A DNA stretch of 64,000 bases from Burkholderiales bacterium LSUCC0115 (lineage in GTDB: Bacteria > Pseudomonadota > Gammaproteobacteria > Burkholderiales > Burkholderiaceae_A), in the NCBI GenBank assembly GCA_009646425.1, contig WJBW01000002.1, positions 124,001 to 188,000 of the forward strand, read 5' to 3'. The notes beneath the pieces were generated by a model, which saw only the letters and a list, made by a program, of their open reading frames with translations, was not told where the DNA came from and did not search any database. Both the position numbers and the translations under genes were made by a program. This document shows positions 29,448 to 38,228 of the stretch, piece by piece; the first letter of the stretch is position 1, and every line of letters begins with the position of its first letter.

Positions 29448-29987
29448 TTAGGCTTCCAGCAATTCTTGTTCGAACTTCTTCACAAACATCAACTGACGAA
29501 CCAGATCGGCTGCCTCGGCTAGGGCTGCTGGATCGGTCCCGCCAGACAACAGGGTCAGCAGCCTGGCCTCGCCAGACTGCCAGAATTCATCAACCTCCTG
29601 CCGAAGAGCGGCCTTGTCCTGCGACCTGCGCTCGACGTCGGACTGGTCACGAAGGTCATCCAGGGCCTCTCGCCAGGCCATCTGGGTCATCAGAAACGCC
29701 GTCGGCATGCTGGTGTTGGATTCGGTCTGCAGATCGACCCCTTTGAGTGCGAGCAGGTAGGTGGCCCGAGAGATGGGGTGCTTAAGGGTTTGATGGCCCT
29801 CATTGATCCGCGTACTCCACTGCAAGGCCATCCGGCGCTGGGCATCACCCCCACCGGCGAATCGATCTGGGTGAACCACGGCCTGCAGCCGCTTCCAGGC
29901 CGACTCTAACTGGTCCAGGGCCACATCGTAGCTGCGGGGCAGACCAAACAGACTAAAAAAATCCTGAGTGAGCAGGCTGTTGCCCAC
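29448..29987 (-). CDS. hscB: Fe-S co-chaperone HscB
   Basis: J-domain protein that delivers IscU to HscA. It has 179 residues from a GTG at 29987 with TGAGG just upstream; starts further 5' would overlap iscA. QDFFSLFGLPRSYDV and the J-domain HPD motif (VVHPDRF) are present, and the C-terminal three-helix IscU-binding domain ends FVKKFEQELLEA. It lies between iscA and hscA. Confidence 0.93.
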   Translation of the reverse strand: MGNSLLTQDFFSLFGLPRSYDVALDQLESAWKRLQAVVHPDRFAGGGDAQRRMALQWSTRINEGHQTLKHPISRATYLLALKGVDLQTESNTSMPTAFLMTQMAWREALDDLRDQSDVERRSQDKAALRQEVDEFWQSGEARLLTLLSGGTDPAALAEAADLVRQLMFVKKFEQELLEA

Positions 29988-29994
29988 GGGGGCC

Positions 29995-30318
29995 TCAGAC
30001 CTGGAATGACTCACCGCAGCCGCACTCGTTCTTAACGTTGGGGTTGTTGAACTTAAAGCCCTCGTTGAGCCCCTCTTTGGCGAAGTCAAGCTCAGTGCCG
30101 TCGATGTAGGGAAGGCTCTTGGGGTCTACGAAGACACTGACACCGAAGCTCTGAAAGGTCAGATCGGCCTGCTCCGGCTGATCGACAAACTCCAGCTTGT
30201 AAGCCAAACCAGAACAGCCCGTGGTGCGCACGCCGAGACGGATCCCTTGACCCTTGCCCCGCTTTTCGATGAAGCGAGAGATGTGCTCGGCGGCTTTTTC
30301 AGTCAGCGTGATGGCCAT
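29995..30318 (-). CDS. iscA: Iron-sulfur cluster assembly protein IscA
   Basis: A-type carrier that binds Fe or Fe-S and delivers clusters to targets. It has 107 residues from the ATG at 30318 ([16 protein letters not shown]). The three ligand cysteines are in [13 protein letters not shown] and NECGCGESF. It overlaps the 3' end of iscU by 20 bases. Confidence 0.96.
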   Translation of the reverse strand: MAITLTEKAAEHISRFIEKRGKGQGIRLGVRTTGCSGLAYKLEFVDQPEQADLTFQSFGVSVFVDPKSLPYIDGTELDFAKEGLNEGFKFNNPNVKNECGCGESFQV

Positions 30319-30691
30319 GTTTTTTCTTGTAGTCTTCGACCGCTGCCTTGATGGCGTCCTCGGCCAGGATGGAGCAGTGAATTTTAACCGGTGGCAAGGC
30401 CAACTCATTGGCGATCTCGGTGTTCTTCAGGGCCATGGCCTGGTCCAGGGTCTTGCCCTTGACCCACTCAGTCACGAGCGAAGACGAAGCGATGGCAGAG
30501 CCACAGCCATAGGTCTTAAAGCGGGCATCCTCGATCACACCCTGGTCGTTGACCTTGATCTGGAGCTTCATCACGTCACCGCAAGCGGGCGCGCCAACCA
30601 TACCGGTTCCAACGTGGGGATCGTTCTTGTCGAGCGATCCAACGTTGCGAGGGTTCTCATAGTGATCGATGACTTTGTCGCTGTAGGCCAC
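30299..30691 (-). CDS. iscU: Iron-sulfur cluster scaffold IscU
   Basis: Scaffold on which [2Fe-2S] clusters are built. It has 130 residues. Ligand cysteines are C37 (PACGDVMK), C63 (YGCGSAIAS) and C106 (IHCSILAE), and the HscA recognition motif LPPVK is at 99-103. The start is GTG at 30691 with GGAG upstream. It follows iscS by 38 bases. Confidence 0.97.
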   Translation of the reverse strand: MAYSDKVIDHYENPRNVGSLDKNDPHVGTGMVGAPACGDVMKLQIKVNDQGVIEDARFKTYGCGSAIASSSLVTEWVKGKTLDQAMALKNTEIANELALPPVKIHCSILAEDAIKAAVEDYKKKHGHHAD

Positions 30692-30729
30692 GGCTTAACT
30701 CCTGAGCAATAAATGAATAAAGAATGAAT

Positions 30730-31938
30730 TTAGTGGGCTGCCCACTGGATGGTATTGAGATCAACGCCCTCTTGGACCAACTCCCAGAGCGGCGACATCT
30801 CGCGCAGCTTGGCCACCTTGTCTTTGAGCAATGCAACCGCGAAGTCCACGTCCTGCTCGGTGGTGAAACGACCTACCGAGAAGCGAATCGAGGAGTGAGC
30901 CAATTCGTCGCTGCGACCAAGGGCCCGCAGAACATAGCTGGGCTCTAGCGATGCACTCGTACAAGCCGAACCGGATGAGACCGCGATGTCCTTCACGGCC
31001 ATCAGCAGGGACTCGCCCTCGACGTAGTTAAAACTAACGTTCAGGTTATGGGGTACCCGCTGGGTCATGTCCCCGTTAAGGTAGGTGGCTTCGATCTGAC
31101 TCAGACCATTCCAGAGACGATCGCGCAACATGCGAATCCGCTCGTTTTCGGTCTGCATTTCTTCTTTGGCGATCCGGAAGGCCTCACCCATTCCAACGAT
31201 TTGATGGGTGGGCAGCGTACCGGAACGCATGCCCCGCTCATGACCACCACCGTGAATCAGGGGCTCGAGACGAACACGGGGCTTGCGACGAACAAAGAGT
31301 GCACCGATACCCTTTGGCCCATAGGTCTTGTGGGCGGAGAAAGACATCAGGTCGACCTTGAGCGTGGACAGGTCAATCTGGACCTTGCCAGTGGCCTGGG
31401 CGCTGTCGACGTGAAAGACGATGCCCTTCTCGCGACAGATCTCACCAATGGTGGCGATGTCTTGAATCACACCGATCTCATTGTTCACCAGCATGACGGA
31501 GATGAGGATGGTGTCGGGACGGATCGCGGCCCGCAGGTCATCCAGGTTGATCAGGCCGTTCTCCTGAACATCCAGGTAGGTCGCCTCGAAGCCCTCGCGC
31601 TCGAGCTCCCGGCAGGTGTCCAAGGTGGCCTTGTGCTCGGTCTTGACGGTGATCAGGTGACGGCCCTTGTCCTTGTAGAAATGAGCAGCACCCTTGATGG
31701 CTAGGTTGATGGATTCGGTTGCGCCGGAGGTCCAGACCAACTCCTTGGAATCGCAACCCACCAATTCGGCCACCTGACGTCGGGCGTTTTCGACCGCCTC
31801 CTCGGCCTTCCAGCCGTAGGCATGGCTGCGGGAGGCCGGGTTGCCAAAGTCTTGGCGCAGAAACGGCAGCATGGCATCGACCACCCGAGGGTCAACGGGG
31901 GTCGTGGCGGAGTAATCCAGGTAAATCGGCGTGTTCAT
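30730..31938 (-). CDS. iscS: Cysteine desulfurase IscS
   Basis: PLP enzyme that takes sulfur from cysteine for Fe-S clusters, thiolated tRNA and cofactors. It has 402 residues from the ATG at 31938 ([14 protein letters not shown]). The PLP lysine is near residue 204 ([12 protein letters not shown]) and the persulfide cysteine near 326 ([10 protein letters not shown]). It starts one base after the iscR stop. Confidence 0.97.
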   Translation of the reverse strand: MNTPIYLDYSATTPVDPRVVDAMLPFLRQDFGNPASRSHAYGWKAEEAVENARRQVAELVGCDSKELVWTSGATESINLAIKGAAHFYKDKGRHLITVKTEHKATLDTCRELEREGFEATYLDVQENGLINLDDLRAAIRPDTILISVMLVNNEIGVIQDIATIGEICREKGIVFHVDSAQATGKVQIDLSTLKVDLMSFSAHKTYGPKGIGALFVRRKPRVRLEPLIHGGGHERGMRSGTLPTHQIVGMGEAFRIAKEEMQTENERIRMLRDRLWNGLSQIEATYLNGDMTQRVPHNLNVSFNYVEGESLLMAVKDIAVSSGSACTSASLEPSYVLRALGRSDELAHSSIRFSVGRFTTEQDVDFAVALLKDKVAKLREMSPLWELVQEGVDLNTIQWAAH

Positions 31939-31939
31939 C

Positions 31940-32419
31940 TTAGTAAGCAGCCTCTCGCTCTTCGTGGAAGACAACATGTCGGGTCACCGGGCTCTCGAGA
32001 CCAGCAGACTGCTTGCCCCGTTGCTCGTTGACCAAGTCCTGCAGGCTGATGCCATCCAGGAAATCAACCATGTGCCGGTTGAGGCTGGCCCAGAGTTCGT
32101 GGGTCATGCAGACTTGATCGTCATGACAGTTCTGCTTGCCACCGCACATGGTGGCGTCCAGGGGCTCATCAACGGCATAAATGATGTCGGCCACGGTGAT
32201 GTCTTTGGCCTGTCTGGCCAAGCGATACCCCCCGCCCGGTCCCCGCATGGACTCCACCAGCTCGTGGCGGCGTAGCCGGCCAAACAGCTGCTCCAGGTAA
32301 GACAGGGAAATGCGTTGACGCTGACTGATGGCCGCAAGGGTGACGGGCCCTTTTTCTTGACGAAGGCCCAGGTCGATCATGGCGGTCACTGCAAAACGGC
32401 CCTTGGTGGTAAGTCTCAT
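31940..32419 (-). CDS. iscR: Fe-S cluster regulator IscR
   Basis: Rrf2-family repressor that senses Fe-S status through a [2Fe-2S] cluster. It has 159 residues from the ATG at 32419, with AGGAG upstream. The winged helix is in residues 1-65 ([17 protein letters not shown] ... [10 protein letters not shown]). Cluster cysteines are C92, C98 and C104, the same positions as in E. coli IscR. A promoter and an IscR-like palindrome lie just upstream, fitting autorepression of iscRSUA-hscBA-fdx. Confidence 0.97.
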   Translation of the reverse strand: MRLTTKGRFAVTAMIDLGLRQEKGPVTLAAISQRQRISLSYLEQLFGRLRRHELVESMRGPGGGYRLARQAKDITVADIIYAVDEPLDATMCGGKQNCHDDQVCMTHELWASLNRHMVDFLDGISLQDLVNEQRGKQSAGLESPVTRHVVFHEEREAAY

Positions 32420-32436
32420 GGTTTGGCTCCTTTCGG

Positions 32437-32460
32437 ATTCCCGACTGATTTGCTGGGAAT
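32437..32460 (-). promoter_or_regulatory. Candidate type 1 IscR operator
   Basis: Imperfect palindrome with ATTCCC/GGGAAT outer arms and an inner YAGTCRRS-like half (CAGTCGGG) matching the enterobacterial type 1 consensus in one arm. The other arm is weaker. It abuts the -10 box of the predicted iscR promoter, where bound IscR would block transcription. Confidence 0.6.
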
Positions 32461-32486
32461 ATAGCTTACTTGATCGTTTCACTCAA
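32458..32486 (-). promoter_or_regulatory. Predicted sigma-70 promoter of the isc operon
   Basis: Minus strand: -35 TTGAGT (32481-32486), 17-base spacer, -10 TATATT (32458-32463). The predicted start is near 32451, about 32 bases upstream of the iscR ATG, inside the candidate IscR site. Confidence 0.7.
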
Positions 32487-32533
32487 GAATTAGTTCCCCA
32501 GAAAAACCCTGAGGACCCAACAGAACCCATAGA

Positions 32534-32557
32534 AAAAGGGTGCCTGAGCACCCTTTT
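32534..32557 (-). terminator. Intrinsic terminator after the phosphatase gene
   Basis: A 10-bp perfect stem (AAAAGGGTGC / GCACCCTTTT) with a four-base loop, followed on the minus strand by a T5 tract. It lies 46 bases past the phosphatase stop and separates uvrB-phosphatase from the isc operon. Confidence 0.88.
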
Positions 32558-32602
32558 CAAAGACCAAGCTGCCCATTCTCAGGCAGCAAGACCGTCTGAT
32601 CG

Positions 32603-33157
32603 CTAGGCAGCAGCGACCATGCTGGCGCGGCGACGGACGACCTCCATGAGGCCAGTGCAGGCATCTTCGATGTAGTCCAGGGCGGTCTCGAAGCCCTGGG
32701 CTCCGCCGTGGTAGGGGTCTCCAATGGTGGCGGCCTCGAACTCGGTGGCAAAACGCATGAGGAGCTGCAGCTTGTGCTGTAGACCGCGGGGTGCCATGCG
32801 CTGCAACAGCGACAGGTTGTCCCAGTCCATGGCCAGGATGTAGTCATAAGCCTGGAAATCGGTCAGCTCGACCTTGCGGGCGACATGGGTACTCATGTCA
32901 TAACCTCGACGAGAGGCGGCCGACACGGCCCTGGCATCAGCGGGTTCGCCGATGTGGAAGGCGTGGGTACCGGCAGAATCAGCCTGAATCAGGCCTTGCA
33001 GACCAGCAGCCTTGATCATGCCGTCAAAAACGGCCTTGGCCGAGGGCGAGCGGCAGATGTTGCCCATGCAGACAAACAAAATCTTGGTCTGGGCGGCCTC
33101 GGCGACCGTGAGGATGGAGGAGGAGACATTTTCGTTCTTCTTGGCAAGGCGGCTCAT
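32603..33157 (-). CDS. Low-molecular-weight protein-tyrosine-phosphatase
   Basis: LMW-PTP/arsenate-reductase-fold phosphatase, 184 residues. The active-site P-loop VCMGNICRSPSA lies near residues 29-40 and the general acid is in the DPYHGG motif. A Ser/Lys-rich N-terminal extension of about 20 residues precedes the catalytic domain. It follows uvrB by 33 bases and lies upstream of iscR, the usual Burkholderiales arrangement. Substrates are unknown; no exopolysaccharide tyrosine-kinase gene is nearby. Confidence 0.92.
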   Translation of the reverse strand: MSRLAKKNENVSSSILTVAEAAQTKILFVCMGNICRSPSAKAVFDGMIKAAGLQGLIQADSAGTHAFHIGEPADARAVSAASRRGYDMSTHVARKVELTDFQAYDYILAMDWDNLSLLQRMAPRGLQHKLQLLMRFATEFEAATIGDPYHGGAQGFETALDYIEDACTGLMEVVRRRASMVAAA

Positions 33158-33190
33158 GATGCGGTTTCCTTTGAGTAATAGCCATACAAC

Positions 33191-35296
33191 TTATGCAGCC
33201 CGGCTCGTGGGACCGGGCTGGTGAGAAACATCCGGATCCTGGACCTGGTCGTGCAGCTGACCAGCCCCAAAGACACGGGCCTTTAACTGGGACAGGGCAT
33301 CACGAGCCCTGGCCGCTTGTTCAAATTCAAGGTTGCGAGCGTGTTCGAGCATCTGCTTCTCGAGACGGGCGATTTCTTTGGACAGCGCCTTCTCGGAGAG
33401 TTCTTCCAGCCCCTCAACAGAGGCCTGCTCCACCGCACGGCGCTCGGCTACGGTCTTGGCCGATACCGCCCCGTCGATCATGTCGCGAACGGCCTTGACG
33501 ACGCCCTGAGGCACGATGCCGTGGGTCTGGTTAAAGGCCAACTGCTTTTGACGGCGACGCTTGGTCTCCTCCATGGCTCGGCGCATCGAGTCGGTGACTC
33601 GATCTGCATAGAGAATGGCCCTGCCCTCAATGTTTCTGGCCGCCCGACCAATGGTCTGGATCAGGCTGCGCTCGCTGCGCAGAAAACCCTCTTTGTCGGC
33701 ATCGAGAATGGCGACCAGCGAAACCTCTGGAATGTCCAGCCCTTCACGGAGCAGGTTGATACCCACCAGAACGTCGAAACGGCCGAGACGCAGGTCACGG
33801 ATGATCTCAACCCGCTCAACGGTGTCGATATCGGAGTGGAGGTAGCGAACACGGATCTGGTTGTCAGCCAGGTAGTCGGTCAGGTCCTCTGACATCCGTT
33901 TGGTCAGTGTCGTGACCAGTACGCGCGAGCCCTGGGACACGCGCCGCTTGATTTCACCCAGCAGGTCATCGACCTGAGTCCGGGCGGGCCGGACCTCGAT
34001 CTCCGGATCGATCAGCCCGGTCGGCCGGACCACCTGCTCGACAATCGCACCACTCGACTTCTGAAGCTCGTAGTCAGCGGGCGTGGCCGAGACAAAAACG
34101 GCCTGGCGCAGCTTGGGCTCAAACTCATCGAACCGCAGCGGGCGGTTGTCGAGGGCTGAGGGAAGCCTAAAGCCGTAGTTGACCAGGGTCTCTTTACGAG
34201 ACCGGTCACCACGGTACATGCCACCGAGTTGGCCAATCATGACGTGACTCTCGTCCAGGAAAATCAGGGCATCACTGGGCAGGTAATCGATCAGGGTTGG
34301 GGGTGGTTCCCCGGCCGCGGCGCCAGACAGGTGGCGGGTGTAGTTCTCGATGCCTTTGCAAAAGCCGAGCTCGGCGAGCATCTCCAGATCGAATCGGGTG
34401 CGCTGCTCCAGACGCTGGGCTTCCACCAGCTTGCCGTCGGCCACGAATTGCTTGGTCCGCTCCACCAGCTCCTGCTTGATCGTCTCAATGGCCCGGAGCA
34501 CGACCTCCCGGGGTGTGACGTAGTGCGAGGAGGGGTAGATCACAAACCGAATGACTTTTTGCTGGACGCGGCCGGTCAGTGGGTCAAAGAGCTGCAGCGA
34601 CTCAACCTGGTCATCAAAGAGTTCCACCCGCAGTGCGAGTTCGGCATGTTCCGCCGGAAAGATATCGATGGTGTCACCGCGAACCCGGAAAACCCCACGG
34701 GTAAATTCGGTGTCATTGCGCTGGTATTGCATCCGAACCAGGTGGGCAATGAGTTCACGCTGAGAGAGTTGGTCCCCCTGGCGCAGCGCCATGACCATGG
34801 CGTGATAGTCCGATGGGTTACCGATGCCGTAGATGCAGGACACCGTGGCCACGATGATGGTGTCACGGCGCTCCAGCAGGCTCTTGGTCGCCGACAGCCG
34901 CATCTGCTCAATGTGCTCATTGATGGCGGAATCTTTCTCGATGAACAGATCCCGTTGGGGCACATAGGCCTCTGGCTGGTAGTAGTCGTAATAAGAGACG
35001 AAGTACTCCACCGCGTTTCGAGGGAAAAACTCCCTCATTTCCGCATAGAGTTGGGCGGCCAGCGTCTTGTTTGGCGCCAACACCAGCGCCGGGCGCCCCA
35101 ACTGGGCAATCACATTGGCCATGGTGAAGGTCTTGCCCGAGCCCGTGACACCCAGAAGCGTCTGGAAGCTCAGGCCATCGCGGACCCCCTCCACCAGGCG
35201 AGCAATGGCCTCGGGCTGATCCCCCGCTGGGCAATAAGGCGCAACCAGTTCAAAAGGACTGGCGGATTGCTGCAGTGTGTCAATTACCTGGGCCAT
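33191..35296 (-). CDS. uvrB: Excinuclease ABC subunit B
   Basis: Damage-verifying helicase-like subunit of nucleotide-excision repair. It has 701 residues. Walker [14 protein letters not shown] lies near residue 50 and the beta-hairpin [12 protein letters not shown] near 95. DEAD-like DESHVM, helicase motif [11 protein letters not shown] and the C-terminal UVR domain ([19 protein letters not shown]) are present. No LexA-type CTGT-N8-ACAG site was seen in the 139 bases upstream. Confidence 0.97.
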   Translation of the reverse strand: MAQVIDTLQQSASPFELVAPYCPAGDQPEAIARLVEGVRDGLSFQTLLGVTGSGKTFTMANVIAQLGRPALVLAPNKTLAAQLYAEMREFFPRNAVEYFVSYYDYYQPEAYVPQRDLFIEKDSAINEHIEQMRLSATKSLLERRDTIIVATVSCIYGIGNPSDYHAMVMALRQGDQLSQRELIAHLVRMQYQRNDTEFTRGVFRVRGDTIDIFPAEHAELALRVELFDDQVESLQLFDPLTGRVQQKVIRFVIYPSSHYVTPREVVLRAIETIKQELVERTKQFVADGKLVEAQRLEQRTRFDLEMLAELGFCKGIENYTRHLSGAAAGEPPPTLIDYLPSDALIFLDESHVMIGQLGGMYRGDRSRKETLVNYGFRLPSALDNRPLRFDEFEPKLRQAVFVSATPADYELQKSSGAIVEQVVRPTGLIDPEIEVRPARTQVDDLLGEIKRRVSQGSRVLVTTLTKRMSEDLTDYLADNQIRVRYLHSDIDTVERVEIIRDLRLGRFDVLVGINLLREGLDIPEVSLVAILDADKEGFLRSERSLIQTIGRAARNIEGRAILYADRVTDSMRRAMEETKRRRQKQLAFNQTHGIVPQGVVKAVRDMIDGAVSAKTVAERRAVEQASVEGLEELSEKALSKEIARLEKQMLEHARNLEFEQAARARDALSQLKARVFGAGQLHDQVQDPDVSHQPGPTSRAA

Positions 35297-35435
35297 GCTA
35301 GACTTTTATGACGTTGCGGTGACACCGCACGTGGAAAGAGCAAACGCGTATTTTCCCTGTACAAGGCCCAAATTTCCATTCCTTTTTTTGCGTCAGACCC
35401 CTTGACAAAAGGGTTTAAACGCTAGACCCAAGACC

Positions 35436-36638
35436 ATGACCCGCTCCATATTCGATGCCGTAACCCTCGCCCCCCGCGACCCCATCCTTGGCCTGACCGA
35501 GGCCTACGTGGCCGATACTCGGTCCAACAAGGTCAACCTCGGCGTCGGGGTGTACTACGACGATAACGGCAAGTTGCCGCTACTTAACTGCATAAAGAAG
35601 GCAGAAGAGATCAGGATCTCGAATGCGCCCGCCCGTGGCTATCAGCCCATCGAGGGTGCGGCTGCCTACAACCAGGCGGTGGCCGGGTTGCTCTTCGGCG
35701 CCAACAGTTCACTGATTGCCGACAAACGCGTCATCACCATCGAGACCCTGGGTGGCACCGGCGCGCTCAAAGTGGGGGCGGATTACCTGCACCGGCTCCT
35801 TCCCGCCTCAAAAGTCGCCATCAGCGACCCTAGCTGGGAAAACCACCGGGCCCTCTTTGAAATGGCAGGCTTTGATGTCCTGCAGTACAGCTACTACGAC
35901 CCCGGCACGCGTGGCGTGGACTTCGACGGCATGGTCAAGAGTCTGTCGTCCATGGCCCCAGGCACCGTCGTGGTCCTGCACGCCTGCTGTCACAACCCAA
36001 CTGGCGCCGACCTCACGCCCGCCCAGTGGGACCAGATCATCGCGCTGACGGCAGAAAAAGGCCTGGTGCCCTTCCTGGACATGGCCTACCAGGGCTTTGG
36101 CGATGGCATTGACGCCGATGCATTTGCCCTGCGCCAATACGTGGCCAGCGGCCAGACCCTTTTTGTTTCCAGCTCTTTTTCCAAGTCCTTCTCGCTCTAT
36201 GGCGAGCGCGTCGGTGCACTGTCCATCGTGACCCAGAATGCCGACGAGACCACCCGAGTGCTCAGCCAGGTCAAGCGGACCATTCGAACCAACTACTCCA
36301 ACCCACCCACCCATGGTGGCGCGGTCGTCGCCATGGTGCTCGCCACCCCGGATCTGCGTCAGATGTGGGAGGGTGAACTAGCCCAGATGCGCGAGCGCAT
36401 CAAGGCCATGCGCCAGGGACTGGCCGATGGCCTCAAGGCCCAGGGCGTGGCTCAGGATTTTGGTTTCGTGACCAGCCAGCGCGGCATGTTTAGTTACACC
36501 GGGCTGACACAGGCACAGGTGGATCGACTGCGCGAGGAATTCGCGGTCTATGCGATTGGCACCGGTCGGGTCTGCATTGCGGCGCTCAACAGCCACAACC
36601 TGCCCTACGTCTGCCAATCGATCGCAGCCGTTCTCTGA
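35436..36638 (+). CDS. Aromatic/aspartate aminotransferase (TyrB/AspC type)
   Basis: Class I PLP aminotransferase exchanging amino groups between aspartate or aromatic amino acids and 2-oxoglutarate. It has 400 residues. The PLP lysine is near residue 249 (SSSFSKSFSLYGERVGAL), with HACCHNPTGADLT and the terminal Arg in GTGRVCIAAL. A TTGACA box lies at 35402-35407, but no good -10 is spaced from it. It is divergent from uvrB. Its stop abuts that of the next, convergent gene. Aspartate versus tyrosine preference cannot be decided. Confidence 0.92.
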   Translation: MTRSIFDAVTLAPRDPILGLTEAYVADTRSNKVNLGVGVYYDDNGKLPLLNCIKKAEEIRISNAPARGYQPIEGAAAYNQAVAGLLFGANSSLIADKRVITIETLGGTGALKVGADYLHRLLPASKVAISDPSWENHRALFEMAGFDVLQYSYYDPGTRGVDFDGMVKSLSSMAPGTVVVLHACCHNPTGADLTPAQWDQIIALTAEKGLVPFLDMAYQGFGDGIDADAFALRQYVASGQTLFVSSSFSKSFSLYGERVGALSIVTQNADETTRVLSQVKRTIRTNYSNPPTHGGAVVAMVLATPDLRQMWEGELAQMRERIKAMRQGLADGLKAQGVAQDFGFVTSQRGMFSYTGLTQAQVDRLREEFAVYAIGTGRVCIAALNSHNLPYVCQSIAAVL

Positions 36639-37199
36639 TCAGTGCCGGTCGTGCTCGGTGTGAATGCCGAGTGCCACCAGAAAACGAGAGACCATGTTGT
36701 AGGTGGCGATCACCGCCACCAGCTCCACCGTCTGCTGCTCCCCCAAGGCCTTGACCAGTCTGCGCTTGAGTGCGCTGTTCACCTGAATCTGCCGGGTCAT
36801 CTCCTTGGCCAGGGCGATCACGTCCTGCTCCAGCTCCGGGAACAGCCCCAGGGGAAAGTTCGCATCATCAATTTGGCGAAGGGCCTCGGCCTGCTCGGCT
36901 GACGCACCAGACTCGATGTAAAGCGGGGCGTGGTGCTCGTACTCATATTCAGCGCCGTTGAGCATGGCCACCACGCACATGGCCAGCTCCCTTAGGCGAT
37001 AAGGCACCGCCAGGTGTTGGCGAATCTTGCCCAGATAGACGTTCCAGCCTTCGGCCAGCGCAGGGCTATGCAAGAGCATGCGGTCGAGCTTGAGCAGCTC
37101 ACCACCGCGGCGCTTGCGAATGGCACCAACCAAGTCTGCGGGTTCGCTGATGTTGGCATCGACTAAATCAATAATGGGTCCGGGAGGGGTCTGGTTCAT
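36639..37199 (-). CDS. Carboxymuconolactone decarboxylase-family protein (no CxxC)
   Basis: AhpD-like all-helical fold, 186 residues. The core PYRLRELAMCVVAMLNGAEYEYEHHAP (split across residues 66-92) fits the COG2128 group, where a Glu/His pair replaces the redox CxxC of AhpD. It may be a decarboxylase or hydrolase rather than a peroxidase. The ATG at 37199 is only 15 bases from the divergent queE start, so the promoters must overlap coding sequence. It converges with the aminotransferase. Confidence 0.82.
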   Translation of the reverse strand: MNQTPPGPIIDLVDANISEPADLVGAIRKRRGGELLKLDRMLLHSPALAEGWNVYLGKIRQHLAVPYRLRELAMCVVAMLNGAEYEYEHHAPLYIESGASAEQAEALRQIDDANFPLGLFPELEQDVIALAKEMTRQIQVNSALKRRLVKALGEQQTVELVAVIATYNMVSRFLVALGIHTEHDRH

Positions 37200-37214
37200 G
37201 AGTAAACTCGCAAG

Positions 37215-37898
37215 ATGGCCTACAAGGTAAAAGAAAGTTTTTTGACCCTCCAGGGTGAGGGCGCTCAGGCCGGTCGTCTATCGGTGTTTGTGCGGTTTTC
37301 AGGCTGCAACAACTGGAGCGGCCGAGAGCAGGACCGCCAGAGCGGACCAGCCGATTGTGCACGCTGGTGTGACACTGACTTCGTGGGCACTGACGGAGAG
37401 GGTGGCGGCAGCTTTAGCCAGCAGGACCTCATTGGGCGCATCCTGAGTCTGTGGCCCACCAGAAGCGGTCAGCCCACGCAGGCTCCCTATGTCGTCTTCA
37501 CAGGTGGAGAGCCTGCTCTGCAGCTAGACCAATCCCTTGTCGATGGCCTACACGCGGTTGGCGCCAAGGTGGCCATCGAGACCAATGGCAGCCTGGCCCT
37601 GCCCCATGGTCTGGACTGGATCTGTGTCAGCCCCAAACGCCTGCTTCATGGGGAACCACAACCTCTTGTGGTGACGCAGGGCCACGAACTCAAGTTGGTC
37701 ATGCCGCAGACCGGATTTGATCTTGCGGCGCTGGAGTCGCTAGACTTTGCCCACTTTTTTGTTCAACCACTGGACAACAAGGTCATGGCTGGGTCACCGA
37801 CCACCCCCTCCTCGTTGGACTGGTGTATGGACTGGGTCCGTCAGCATCCTCGTTGGCGGCTCAGTCTTCAGACTCACAAAATGATTGGAATTCGGTAA
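37215..37898 (+). CDS. queE: 7-carboxy-7-deazaguanine synthase QueE
   Basis: Radical SAM enzyme converting 6-carboxytetrahydropterin to CDG on the way to queuosine. It has 227 residues. FLTLQGEGAQAGRLSVFVRF and FTGGEPALQLD are typical. The SAM-cluster cysteines appear to be C31, C48 and C52, a CX16CX3C spacing. This differs from the CX14CX2C form of Burkholderia QueE and the CX3CX2C form of other radical SAM enzymes. queD follows with the stop and start codons abutting (TAAATG). Confidence 0.93.
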   Translation: MAYKVKESFLTLQGEGAQAGRLSVFVRFSGCNNWSGREQDRQSGPADCARWCDTDFVGTDGEGGGSFSQQDLIGRILSLWPTRSGQPTQAPYVVFTGGEPALQLDQSLVDGLHAVGAKVAIETNGSLALPHGLDWICVSPKRLLHGEPQPLVVTQGHELKLVMPQTGFDLAALESLDFAHFFVQPLDNKVMAGSPTTPSSLDWCMDWVRQHPRWRLSLQTHKMIGIR

Positions 37899-38228
37899 AT
37901 GTTGCTCTACACGACGTTTTGTTTTGAAGCCTCGCACAGTCTGCAGGCACCCATTGGGGTCCCCTCCGTTCACGGGCATTCCTATTGGGCGCGCGTCTGG
38001 ATTGCGTCGAGCCGTGAGCAACTGACGCCGCTCCCCAGCCTAGAGACCGAGGCCAAGCGGGTCGCTGCCTTGCTTGACCACCAGCACCTCAACGACCTCA
38101 TGGACCACCAGCCGACCATGGAGGCTCTGGTTGACTACATCAGGGCCCAATGGCAAGGACCCGCCCTCAAGCGCGTCCACGTCTGGCGGGAGAGCCTGGG
38201 CTGCGGCGTCGAATGGTCGGCCAGCTAG
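37899..38228 (+). CDS. queD: 6-carboxytetrahydropterin synthase QueD-like, catalytic Cys missing
   Basis: Would convert dihydroneopterin triphosphate to 6-carboxytetrahydropterin for queuosine. It has 109 residues, slightly short. Zinc ligands H13, H25 and H27 (FEASHSL, VHGHSYW) and the Asp-His of LLDHQHLND are present, and a Glu is in VWRESLGCG. The nucleophilic Cys expected four residues before the HGH motif is Val. Its TAG interlocks with the stop of the convergent ilvD-like gene (38225-38228). Adjacent queE supports the pathway. Confidence 0.83.
   Translation: MLLYTTFCFEASHSLQAPIGVPSVHGHSYWARVWIASSREQLTPLPSLETEAKRVAALLDHQHLNDLMDHQPTMEALVDYIRAQWQGPALKRVHVWRESLGCGVEWSAS

Noticed and set aside
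35297-35435. Possible LexA box upstream of uvrB
   Set aside because: CTGTACAA is present, but no ACAG occurs at the needed spacing.
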